Shown: positions 24,831 to 32,544 of the stretch, in pieces
Layout: each line of letters starts with the position of its first letter
Position numbering within the stretch: the first letter of the stretch is position 1
Assembly: GCA_045599325.1 (NCBI GenBank)
Contig: JAZRVT010000021.1
Coordinates: 1-64,000 of the forward strand
Length of the DNA stretch: 64,000 nucleotides
Direction of reading: 5' to 3'
Origin: Cacconaster sp045599325
Lineage (GTDB): Bacteria > Bacteroidota > Bacteroidia > Bacteroidales > UBA932
Translations under genes and position numbers: made by a program
The notes under the pieces: generated by a model
Told to the model about the DNA's origin: nothing
Database searches by the model: none
Seen by the model: the letters and a program-made list of their open reading frames with translations, nothing else

Positions 24831-26618
24831 ATGGCTCGCAGATTACAGTTATGGCTCACTCCGTTGTTTGCTGCTGCCATCCTGACGGCTGGCTGCCAGA
24901 GCGGGGAATATGATTTTGAAGTCCGGACAGATGTGCCCGATAAAGCCTTCTACAAAGACCTCTTTATGGATACAGGTCTCTGGATGTCCGAATACAGGAC
25001 AATGCCTGTTGTAGATTATCTTTCGCTTGATTATGAATATTTCTATGCTCCTGAGCCAAATGATACAAATCAGTCCCTTCAGGAACAGGCAATATGCGGC
25101 AGCGATGAGGATCTGAACGGAGTGCTGCTCTATCCTGACGGGGAACCGAGGTTCAGGATGGTCTATGTCAACGGTGGCCTTGCTTCATATCACGGCCGCA
25201 GTCTCAGAGCACAGGGAAGGAACAATTTCCGCAGGTTTGTGATGAACGGCGGAGGATATATCGGCTCCTGTGCCGGAGCGTTCATGGCTTCGTACGGAAT
25301 AGATGAGGATAATGAGACGATGCGCGGGTATCTTGGCATCTGGCCCGGATTTGCCAACAATACAGACGACATTGTCAATCTTGCCTATGACCTTCCTGAA
25401 GAGAGCCCTGCGTTGAGGTATTATGATTTCGGAGGTGACAGGCACATTGACGTGATGAAACACTATAACGGACCGTTCTTTTCCAAATGGGACAATGTTG
25501 AAGGCACCGAAGTCATTGCTGTCAACAATGCCGAGGGTTATATTCTGGACGGCCAGGCAGCTGTGATTGCGTATAAGGCTGATGCTTTCAGCGGAGTCGT
25601 GATTCCGAGCGGCGGCCATCCTGAGCAGGTCCCGGATGGCGAGGGGAGGGACCTTATGGCATCTTATGTGCGTTATGCTATGGACGGCCTCGGGGCTGCC
25701 AGGGCTAAGGCAGTCCTGAACAATGGAGAGGTGAGGATGATGGATAAGTCGACTGAGGACGATGATCCTCTCTTCACTATGATAGGCGACAGGCAGTGCC
25801 ACCATTTTGTCTTCGCTCTGCCGGATGGCGCCACAGACGTCAAGGTCAGACTGGAGTCTTTGAAGGAATGTAATCTGAGCCTTTTCCTTGCAAACGGTAC
25901 TTTTGCGTTCCGTGAGGATGCACAGTACAAGGTTGAGAATGGGGAGAATGTCAAGGAACTTTCTTTCGACAACCTTGATTCCGGCCTCTGGTATGTCGGA
26001 GTTCAGAGCGAGGAGAGTGTGGAATGCAACTTCGGTGAACACGGCTACGGATACTATGGTAAGACCTGGCTGCTCAACGGTTCGCCATATTCCATCAGTG
26101 TCAGCTGGAACCAGAAGGGCAGGAAATCACCTTCTGTCAAGATTCCTGCGACGGCCTCTTCAGGAAATGCCCTCCTCGCAGCAGGCTCCGATTTCAATGA
26201 ATATCTCAAGCAGCTTGTTGATGCGGAGGCTACTGTGGTATCTGTTGATTCTACAATCAGGAGAATTGCCTTCCGCGCAGATGATCCTTCGACTGACGGT
26301 GTCCGCGTGGATGACATCCGCTCTTCCGTTCCGGTCTATGCTTCGTTGGATGAGGAGGGGACTGTCACTGTGACTACTCCTGCCGCTGCTTTCTATTCGA
26401 ATGCTGACGCATCATATATGTTCGCTGATTTCATTTCGTTGGAAAGCATTGATAATCTTTCGGCTCTCAACACTTCATCCTCCCGCTTTTTCAATGGGAT
26501 GTTCAGAGGTTGCGTAAAGCTGGAGGAACTGGACATATCTGCTTTTGATATGTCAAATTCAAGGACAACCGTCGATATGTTTGATGGTTGCAGACTGTTG
26601 AAACGTTTTATTAAATAG
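24831..26618 (+). CDS. Amidotransferase-like/PPC/BspA multi-domain lipoprotein
   Basis: 595 residues with lipobox TAGC (Cys22). Residues about 60-300 look like a class I glutamine-amidotransferase-type fold of the biotin-protein-ligase N-terminal group: GGGYIGSCAGAFMAS places a nucleophile-elbow Cys at 147, and IPSGGHPEQ gives His263. Residues about 320-440 resemble a pre-peptidase C-terminal (PPC) beta domain. The end (about 540-590), with FRGCVKLEELDISAFDMSNS and MFDGC, is a single BspA/DUF285-type leucine-rich unit, usually found in long arrays. Its role is unknown; the anchored Cys-His fold suggests an amide- or ester-cleaving enzyme acting on the locus substrate. Last gene before a strong terminator. 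Confidence 0.65.
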   Translation: MARRLQLWLTPLFAAAILTAGCQSGEYDFEVRTDVPDKAFYKDLFMDTGLWMSEYRTMPVVDYLSLDYEYFYAPEPNDTNQSLQEQAICGSDEDLNGVLLYPDGEPRFRMVYVNGGLASYHGRSLRAQGRNNFRRFVMNGGGYIGSCAGAFMASYGIDEDNETMRGYLGIWPGFANNTDDIVNLAYDLPEESPALRYYDFGGDRHIDVMKHYNGPFFSKWDNVEGTEVIAVNNAEGYILDGQAAVIAYKADAFSGVVIPSGGHPEQVPDGEGRDLMASYVRYAMDGLGAARAKAVLNNGEVRMMDKSTEDDDPLFTMIGDRQCHHFVFALPDGATDVKVRLESLKECNLSLFLANGTFAFREDAQYKVENGENVKELSFDNLDSGLWYVGVQSEESVECNFGEHGYGYYGKTWLLNGSPYSISVSWNQKGRKSPSVKIPATASSGNALLAAGSDFNEYLKQLVDAEATVVSVDSTIRRIAFRADDPSTDGVRVDDIRSSVPVYASLDEEGTVTVTTPAAAFYSNADASYMFADFISLESIDNLSALNTSSSRFFNGMFRGCVKLEELDISAFDMSNSRTTVDMFDGCRLLKRFIK

Positions 26619-26697
26619 CGGCATCCGCTGCTGTGGCTCACACCATCCCTGCCAATGGCGCTGCATCTGCTGTCCCAGTCAGAAGTCGGATGTAATA

Positions 26698-26727
26698 GAA
26701 AAAGAGGTCGTTATGACCTCTTTTTTT
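26698..26727. terminator. Bidirectional terminator
   Basis: GAGGTC-GTTAT-GACCTC is flanked by an A run on the left and seven T on the right, so it can stop the plus-strand locus and the minus-strand tRNA-Thr. Confidence 0.85.
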
Positions 26728-26731
26728 CTAG

Positions 26732-26804
26732 AGCCACTCACGAGGCTCGAACTCGCGACCTGCGCGTTACGAATGCGCTGCTCTACCGACTGAGCTAAAG
26801 TGGC
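26732..26804 (-). tRNA. tRNA-Thr(CGU)
   Basis: Cloverleaf on the minus strand: acceptor GCCACTT with GAGTGGC, D stem GCTC/GAGC, anticodon loop TTCGTAA with anticodon CGT (Thr), T loop TTCGAGC. Discriminator T, no encoded CCA. The last anticodon-stem pair next to the loop would be A31-C39, a mismatch (GCGCA with CGCGC); the rest of the fold is sound. Confidence 0.93.
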
Positions 26805-26814
26805 AACAGGGCCG

Positions 26815-26845
26815 CAAAGTTAGTCAAATCTTGCTTTGCGGCAAA
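26815..26845 (-). promoter_or_regulatory. tRNA-Thr promoter
   Basis: The minus strand reads TTTG (26845-26842), exactly 19 bases, TAACTTTG (26822-26815). A near-perfect consensus promoter 10 bases before the tRNA. Confidence 0.82.
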
Positions 26846-26848
26846 AAT

Positions 26849-27703
26849 TTATTTCAGACGGACAACTCTCAGGCCGTTGTGACCCTTGATGCCGTTGGTG
26901 TATTCAATGAGAGGAGTCTTGTTGATGACGACCTTTTTCTCGCCGTAGGAGGCGTGGATGAAGGTCAGTGAGCCGTTCTCCCAGTAAGCGTATGCCACGT
27001 GGGCGATGTCGAGGCCCGGGGTGGCGCAGTTGAAGCCGATGATGTCTCCGTCCTTGATGCCCTTGATGAGTTCAGGGAGCCCGGCCTTAGGGAGATACCA
27101 GTATTCGAAAGTGTCGAGGTTGTCCTCGGCCTGCATTATGCGGACGATTGCGCCCGGGTCGTCCTTCAGCTGCTTGTAGGAGTCAGGATGCTCGGACATA
27201 TAGTAGAACTGCTGGTCGAGGAGGGATCCGCCCAGTTCCTTGGAGATGTCGTCGAAGATGCCGCGTTCCGCTCCCTGGAGAATCCATTCGGAAGTGTAGT
27301 GGAGGCGGGAAGGGTAGCCGTCGACCACGCCGTTGCGGTAGCGGAGGCTGCGGACGTTGTCGCAGTATTTCTCGAATGTAGGGTTCTCGTCCTTGGCGGT
27401 GAGGCTCATAGCGAGGCACATCTCCACGAAGAGGATGCAGTCAGTCTCGCGGGTGTTGATGGTCAGCATCTCAGGTTCGGTCTCAAGGGTGTATGAGACG
27501 TAAGGGGTGCCGAGGAAGTGCTTTGCTGTGGCGATGACCATCTCGCTCATAGGGGCGTCCTTCATCGGCTGGAGCATTTCCATCACAGCGTTGAAATTCT
27601 CAACGTCCTGGGGCGTGTAGCGCACATTCTCGAGGCCATCTTTCTTCTGAGCGCTGCAGCTAACGCTCAAGATGACAGCTGCAATTAAAAATATCTTTTT
27701 CAT
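26849..27703 (-). CDS. DUF1460 N-acetylmuramoyl-L-alanine amidase-like lipoprotein
   Basis: 284 residues. The start at 27703 yields a lipoprotein signal (LSVSC). It belongs to the DUF1460 family, an NlpC/P60-like fold reported to act on peptidoglycan fragments. The probable nucleophile is Cys89 in RETDCILFVE, and the probable catalytic His is His235 in LDIAHVAY. It would trim muropeptides in the periplasm. It begins only about 20 bases after the 3' end of rnpB on the same strand, with no room for its own promoter, so it is probably read through from the RNase P RNA promoter. Confidence 0.85.
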   Translation of the reverse strand: MKKIFLIAAVILSVSCSAQKKDGLENVRYTPQDVENFNAVMEMLQPMKDAPMSEMVIATAKHFLGTPYVSYTLETEPEMLTINTRETDCILFVEMCLAMSLTAKDENPTFEKYCDNVRSLRYRNGVVDGYPSRLHYTSEWILQGAERGIFDDISKELGGSLLDQQFYYMSEHPDSYKQLKDDPGAIVRIMQAEDNLDTFEYWYLPKAGLPELIKGIKDGDIIGFNCATPGLDIAHVAYAYWENGSLTFIHASYGEKKVVINKTPLIEYTNGIKGHNGLRVVRLK

Positions 27704-27721
27704 ATTCAATGAGTTGTCAAA

Positions 27722-28064
27722 CAAAAGGCGGACCTGTAAGCCGAATTCTGTACCCTTGCGGGCTTCTGTCATTTATCTGATGCAGCCTACCCCTCGGCTC
27801 GGGCGAGCAGCCCTTGGCGCCGATATATTTGGCCTTGCAGCCTCCCGGTGCGTACCCGCACGGCGTCACCGCCGCACGTCGTGAGCTCTTGCCTCACGTT
27901 TTCACCCTTTCCGGCCCCGGAACAAGTCCGGGCCAAACCGGTGGTTGTTTTCTGTTACGCTGCCCATAAGCTTACGCCTGTCTGTGCTTTCCACAGGGGA
28001 GTGCTCTGTGCTGTCCGGACTTTCCTCACCGCTTGCGCGGCGCGACAAAACGTTCCGCCTTTCG
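27722..28064 (-). ncRNA. rnpB: RNase P RNA (bacterial class A)
   Basis: The catalytic RNA that matures tRNA 5' ends. On the minus strand it contains the hallmark GAGGAAAGTCCGGAC near the 5' end, the CR-type segment ACAGAA...TCGGCTTACAG near the 3' end, and a closing P1 helix formed by AAAGGCGGA (28062-28054) and TCCGCCTTTT (27732-27723). The roughly 340-base length fits. Its -7 box TACCTTTG lies just upstream at 28074-28067. Ends are estimated from P1 and may be off by a few bases. Confidence 0.93.
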
Positions 28065-28066
28065 GG

Positions 28067-28095
28067 CAAAGGTACGATTATTTTCGTTACCTTTG
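28067..28095. promoter_or_regulatory. Divergent back-to-back -7 boxes (rnpB and cyclase)
   Basis: TACCTTTG is present on both strands: minus at 28074-28067 (rnpB) and plus at 28088-28095 (glutaminyl cyclase). They face outward with only 13 bases between them, so the two promoters must use overlapping upstream DNA. Polymerase cannot easily occupy both at once. Confidence 0.65.
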
Positions 28096-28102
28096 CCTCC
28101 CG

Positions 28103-28882
28103 ATGCGCAGATACTGTCCATACATTTTGATTCTTGTGGCGATGACGCTCACCGCCTGCAGCAGCGGCGCCCAGAACGGCCGGCCGAAGAACTACGGCTT
28201 CAAGGTCGAGGAGGTCCTGCCTCACGACGTGAGCGCATATACTCAGGGGCTATTCTTCTACGACGGGCAGCTCTATGAGTCTGCCGGGCAGTACGGTGAA
28301 TCCAGCTTCCGGAAAGTGGACCTCAAGAGCGGCAGGGTGCTGCAGCGCGAGAGCTTCGAGGGAAGGTATTTCGTCGAAGGCAGCTGCGCGCTTGACGGCA
28401 GGCTCTATATCCTCACCTGGCGTGAGGGAGAGTGCTTCGTCTATGACATCGCGACGATGAAGCGCCTCGGCACCATCCGGTACCAGGGCGAGGGGTGGGG
28501 GCTCACCACCGACGGCAAGAGCCTGATAATGAGCGACGGCACTTCGAAGATCACCTTCAGGGACCCGGAGACGTTTGTCGAGCAGCGCGAGATAACTGTG
28601 ACCCACAACGGAAAGAAGCTGCCTCTGCTCAATGAACTGGAGTACATCAAAGGCGAGATATGGGCGAACATCTATACCTACGACATAATCGCAAGGATAG
28701 ACCCTGAGACCGGCGTGGTCAAGGGGACAATCAACTGCTCGGGACTGCTTCCGGTGGCGCAGCACTCCCTCAGGACCGATGTCCTGAACGGAATAGCATA
28801 TGACGAGAAGAGCGGCGGCATCTACCTCACCGGCAAGTACTGGCCGAAAATGTACAAAGTCAGGATTGTAGAAAAGAAATAA
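28103..28882 (+). CDS. Glutaminyl-peptide cyclotransferase lipoprotein
   Basis: A 259-residue plant-type (beta-propeller) glutamine cyclotransferase, which converts N-terminal Gln to pyroglutamate. Blocks typical of the family are visible: AYTQGLFF, QGEGWGLT, LNELEYI and VLNGIAYD. The lipobox LTAC predicts a periplasmic lipoprotein; the family is known to act on exported Bacteroidetes proteins. The start at 28103 was chosen because of the signal peptide and a TACCTTTG box ending 7 bases before it, which implies an almost leaderless mRNA. The longer upstream frame runs through rnpB. Confidence 0.9.
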   Translation: MRRYCPYILILVAMTLTACSSGAQNGRPKNYGFKVEEVLPHDVSAYTQGLFFYDGQLYESAGQYGESSFRKVDLKSGRVLQRESFEGRYFVEGSCALDGRLYILTWREGECFVYDIATMKRLGTIRYQGEGWGLTTDGKSLIMSDGTSKITFRDPETFVEQREITVTHNGKKLPLLNELEYIKGEIWANIYTYDIIARIDPETGVVKGTINCSGLLPVAQHSLRTDVLNGIAYDEKSGGIYLTGKYWPKMYKVRIVEKK

Positions 28883-28889
28883 TATAAAC

Positions 28890-28961
28890 TCATAGGGGTG
28901 CCCTCGAGGCTGAGAACATACCCTTTAACTTGATCCGGGTAATACCGGCGTAAGGAAATGA
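28890..28961 (+). promoter_or_regulatory. TPP (thiamine) riboswitch
   Basis: Classic THI-box sequence: GGGGTGCC (28895-28902), GGCTGAGA (28908-28915), ACCC, TGATCCGGGTAATACCGG (28931-28948) and GCGTAAGGA. The closing stem can form between TCAT (28890-28893) and ATGA (28958-28961), so the start codon of the receptor gene lies inside P1. Binding of TPP should close P1 and hide the AUG. It heads the thiamine receptor/PnuT operon. Confidence 0.95.
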
Positions 28962-31015
28962 AAAGATATCTTGTTCTGGCAGCGCTTCTGCTGCCGTTCC
29001 TTGCAGGCGCGCAGGAGAAAATCGACAGTATTGTAGTATCAGCTTTCAGGGCCTCTGAAAAGACCCCGGTGGCCCATACCGAGATCAGCCGCGAAGAGCT
29101 CAGGGGCGCCAGTTCCTCCGCTTCGCTTCCTATGGCGCTTGCCCTCCAGCCGTCGGCTGTTGTGACCAATGAGGGCGGCACCGGGCTGGGCTACAGCAAG
29201 ATGCGTGTGCGCGGCAGCGATGCCACCCGCATCAATGTGACACTCAACGGAATAACTCTGAACGACGCAGAGTCGCAGACAGTCTTCTGGGTGAACATAC
29301 CCGCCATCGGCTCGATGCTCGAGAGTGTCCAGCTGCAGAGAGGGGTGGGCACTTCGGTAAACGGTCCGGGGGCATTCGGGGCGAGCATCAATATGCAGAC
29401 CCTTGTCCCGTCAGGTGAGCCTTACGGCCATATCGAGGCCTCCGCCGGCTCCTGGATGACCGGGACGCTGCTGCTTGCCGGAGGCACTGGCAGAACCCCG
29501 AAAGGCTTTTCCGCCGATGCAAGGGCCTCCCTTAACACAACCGAAGGATGGATTGACAACGCTTTTGCACGCGTGGGCAGCGCCTTCCTGACGGCGGGCT
29601 GGATGGATGAACGCAATTCGGTGAAAATCAATTATCTGATGGGCAGGCAGAAGAGCGGCATCACCTGGCTCGGCTGCCCTGCCGGCAGCGTTGCGGAGAA
29701 TCCGCGCTTCAATCCCGCTTATCCTGGCGACAGCGACAATTTCCAGCAGCATCACATACAGAGCCTGTACATACGCCGGATCGCTCCGGAACTCTACTGG
29801 TCCACTACTCTCAACTTCACTGCCGGGGCCGGCTACTATGAGAACCGGACAGAGTCGGACGGCCTCTGGTTCGACCGGAGGCGCGCCACGGAGAGCGGAT
29901 ATTATGTCGCCTCCACCAGCCTGAAGTGGAGCAGAGGCGGCTCGCAGGTGACAGGCAATCTCTCCTTCTCTGCATATGACGGAGAGCAGTACGGGTATGA
30001 CGTATATGCTGACAACAAGCAGGATGAGCCCTGGTATCTCAACAATGCCTTGAAGTGCGATGCGGGCGGATTCATAAGAGGTGAGCACACCGTCGGACCT
30101 GTGTCGCTTTATGGCGACCTGCAGTTAAGGCTCATCCGCCACGACATCTCCGGAGTCAACGAAGACTCTTTCCCGATGGACCAGCGGCTGCGTTACTGCT
30201 TCTTCAACCCTAAGGGAGGTGTCACGGTGTCGCTCCCCGGCGGGAACTCCCTCTATGCCTCAGTCGCGGTCAGCCACAAGGAGCCGAGCCGCACCGATTT
30301 CGAGCAGGCGATGATATCGCATCAGGCGGAAGGGATGCTGCCTGAAAGGATGGTCGACGTGGAGTCCGGCTGGAGGCTGGCGCGGGAGAAGGTGAGCCTG
30401 TGTGCCGGGATCTATCTGATGGAGTACAGGGACCAGCTGCTGGAAACGGGCCGCATCTCGAATGTGGGCTATACCATAAAGGAGAATGTGCCCCGCAGCT
30501 ACCGCCGCGGTCTTGAGCTCTCCGCAGGCTGGGAGCCTATGGAGTGGCTGCGGCTTGACGGCAATCTCGCCCTAAGCCGGAACAGAATCCTGGACTATAC
30601 CCTGATGGTCGACCGGCTCGATGCCGGCGGGAACTATCTGGGAAAGGTCAGCGAACATTACGGATCCACTGACATACTGATGTCTCCGTCCGCGGTGGGT
30701 ATGGCCGCGGCGACATTCAGGCCGCTTCCGGCCCTCGTACTGGGACTGACCTGGAAATATGTCGGAAGACAGTTCATCGACAATACGTCCAGTCTGGAGC
30801 GCTCCCTGCCGGCGTATGATGTGTTCTCTCTGAAGGCCGAATATGCACTGCGAAAGGTAAAAATTACTATATTTGTGGATAATTTGCTTTCAAAGCGCTA
30901 TGTTGCGGATGCCTGGGTTTACCGCTGCTTCACTCCTGACGGGGAGAGGACAGAATCAGGACTGTTTCCTCAGGCTCCCTGCAACGCGCTGCTGAAACTG
31001 ACCTTTGAGTTATAG
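28958..31015 (+). CDS. TonB-dependent receptor, thiamine-regulated
   Basis: A 685-residue outer-membrane receptor with a signal peptide ending AGAQ, a TonB-box/plug region (SIVVSAFRASEKTPV, then VRGSDATRINVTLNGI) and a beta-barrel ending in FEL. There is no carboxypeptidase-like N-terminal domain, so it is a vitamin/siderophore-type rather than SusC-type receptor. The TPP riboswitch that contains its start codon and the PnuT gene directly after it identify thiamine or a thiamine derivative as the probable cargo (OMR1-type). Confidence 0.9.
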   Translation: MKRYLVLAALLLPFLAGAQEKIDSIVVSAFRASEKTPVAHTEISREELRGASSSASLPMALALQPSAVVTNEGGTGLGYSKMRVRGSDATRINVTLNGITLNDAESQTVFWVNIPAIGSMLESVQLQRGVGTSVNGPGAFGASINMQTLVPSGEPYGHIEASAGSWMTGTLLLAGGTGRTPKGFSADARASLNTTEGWIDNAFARVGSAFLTAGWMDERNSVKINYLMGRQKSGITWLGCPAGSVAENPRFNPAYPGDSDNFQQHHIQSLYIRRIAPELYWSTTLNFTAGAGYYENRTESDGLWFDRRRATESGYYVASTSLKWSRGGSQVTGNLSFSAYDGEQYGYDVYADNKQDEPWYLNNALKCDAGGFIRGEHTVGPVSLYGDLQLRLIRHDISGVNEDSFPMDQRLRYCFFNPKGGVTVSLPGGNSLYASVAVSHKEPSRTDFEQAMISHQAEGMLPERMVDVESGWRLAREKVSLCAGIYLMEYRDQLLETGRISNVGYTIKENVPRSYRRGLELSAGWEPMEWLRLDGNLALSRNRILDYTLMVDRLDAGGNYLGKVSEHYGSTDILMSPSAVGMAAATFRPLPALVLGLTWKYVGRQFIDNTSSLERSLPAYDVFSLKAEYALRKVKITIFVDNLLSKRYVADAWVYRCFTPDGERTESGLFPQAPCNALLKLTFEL

Positions 31016-31016
31016 T

Positions 31017-31670
31017 ATGGACGTATCCGCAGGTTTCGACATTTACAAGGCATTGGAGTTCCTGGCCATGGCGGTCGGGTTCGTGTATGTTCTCCTCGAA
31101 GTGAAGAAGTCCCACTATCTCTGGTACTTCTGCATTGCTTCCGCCATCCTCAACCTTGTGGTCTTCTATCACAACAACTATCTTTCGATGGCGCTTCTGC
31201 AGTTCTACTATATCGGCAATTCCATTTACGGCATCAAGCAGTTCCTCAAGATGAGGGATGAAGCCATAGCCATATATGGCGCTGGTCCGGAGAATAGGGG
31301 CAAGAAGCTGGCCATCAGCCATTTCAATTGGAAAGTGGGGATTATTGCAGCGGTCATTGCAGTAGTGATCTTCCTGGTTCTCGCCCCGATTATGAAGGCT
31401 TACGCCGAGGCGAACGGCACCGCCGCCTTCCCGAGCCAGCCTTACTGGGACGCCTTCATAGCCGTGGGGAGCATGCTTGCGACATTCTACCTGAGCAAGT
31501 CGTATATGTGCCAGTGGTATCTCTGGCTGGTGATCAATGTCATCTCCACCGTCATCTTCGCGATGAGCGGAATGTACTGGATGTCGCTGATGTACTTCTC
31601 GTACATAGTGATCTCCTCATTCGGCCTCAGGAACTGGATCAGGAACGGAGTGTATATCGAAATCGAATAG
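31017..31670 (+). CDS. pnuT: PnuC-family thiamine transporter (PnuT)
   Basis: A 217-residue inner-membrane protein with seven or so hydrophobic helices and the PnuC-family pattern (QFYYIGNSIYGIKQFL, later YMCQWYLWLVINVIS). PnuC proteins carry nicotinamide riboside; the thiamine-regulated branch is called PnuT. The ATG at 31017, one base after the receptor stop, is preferred to an in-frame TTG at 31005. The usual third partner in Bacteroidales, thiamine pyrophosphokinase, is not the next gene; an amino-sugar kinase follows after 22 bases. Confidence 0.88.
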   Translation: MDVSAGFDIYKALEFLAMAVGFVYVLLEVKKSHYLWYFCIASAILNLVVFYHNNYLSMALLQFYYIGNSIYGIKQFLKMRDEAIAIYGAGPENRGKKLAISHFNWKVGIIAAVIAVVIFLVLAPIMKAYAEANGTAAFPSQPYWDAFIAVGSMLATFYLSKSYMCQWYLWLVINVISTVIFAMSGMYWMSLMYFSYIVISSFGLRNWIRNGVYIEIE

Positions 31671-31692
31671 GACAATCAATTATCCAAATCAT

Positions 31693-32532
31693 ATGAAACT
31701 TATAGCAGACAGCGGTTCAACGAAGGTGGCCTGGAGAGCCATCCTCAATGACGGTTCGGTCAAGGCCATCGAGACCGAAGGCATCAATCCTGTTTTTATG
31801 GAGGATGCGCAGATTACAGGCATATTCACTGAGAAACTTGTTCCGGAGATCGGAAACGGCGTGGATGAGGTCTTCTTCTACGGCGCCGGCGTAGTGGGCG
31901 GAGAGGTCAGCGCAAAACTCGAGCGCTGCTTCCAGAACGTATTCCCGGGGTGCGTCTGCACTGCAGTCTCCGACGTGCTTGCAGCAGCCCGCGCACTCTG
32001 CGGCCACAAGCCCGGCATCGCCTGCATCCTCGGCACAGGCTCCAACTCCTGCTTCTATGACGGCAAGGAGATCGCCCAGAACGTAAAGGCCGGCGGATTC
32101 ATCCTCGGTGACGAGGCCAGCGGAGCATACCTCGGCAAGCGCCTCATCTCAGACTTCATCAAGGGCCTTCTCCCTGAGGCAATCGAGAAGGAGTTCGTGA
32201 AACGCTACCACCTCGACTATATGGGCATCGTGCAGAAGGTTTACCGCGAGCCGCTCCCAAGCCGCTTCCTGGCCTCCTTCTCGCCGTTCATCAACGAGTT
32301 CCGCAACCATCCGCATATGGCGAACCTCATCAAGAGCAGCTTCGAGGAGTTCCTCCGCCGCAACATCGTCCACTACGACTACCGCAGCTACCCTGTCAAC
32401 TTCGTAGGCTCCATCGCGTTCTACTACAAGGACATCCTTGAGAAGGCGGTAAGTTCGGCCGGGATGAGGATGGGCAAGGTCCTCAAGGGCCCTATCGACG
32501 GACTCGTGGAGTATCACAAGGAAGAAATGTAA
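31693..32532 (+). CDS. BadF/BadG-type amino-sugar kinase, second copy
   Basis: A 279-residue ASKHA kinase paralogous to the one at 22781: IADSGSTKVAW, ILGTGSNSC and GGFILGDEASGAYLG are all present. The canonical MurQ gene follows after 12 bases, so the pair probably phosphorylates MurNAc (or GlcNAc) and then removes lactate. It follows pnuT by 22 bases with no visible terminator, so it may be under the TPP riboswitch operon, although a weak promoter in that gap cannot be excluded. Confidence 0.87.
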   Translation: MKLIADSGSTKVAWRAILNDGSVKAIETEGINPVFMEDAQITGIFTEKLVPEIGNGVDEVFFYGAGVVGGEVSAKLERCFQNVFPGCVCTAVSDVLAAARALCGHKPGIACILGTGSNSCFYDGKEIAQNVKAGGFILGDEASGAYLGKRLISDFIKGLLPEAIEKEFVKRYHLDYMGIVQKVYREPLPSRFLASFSPFINEFRNHPHMANLIKSSFEEFLRRNIVHYDYRSYPVNFVGSIAFYYKDILEKAVSSAGMRMGKVLKGPIDGLVEYHKEEM

Positions 32533-32544
32533 AGACCAGACAAT

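Noticed and set aside
31693..32532. Thiamine pyrophosphokinase, expected third gene after a TPP-regulated receptor and PnuT
   Set aside because: The motifs DSGSTK, GTGSNS and GDEASGAYLG are those of BadF-type sugar kinases, and the gene is paired with murQ.
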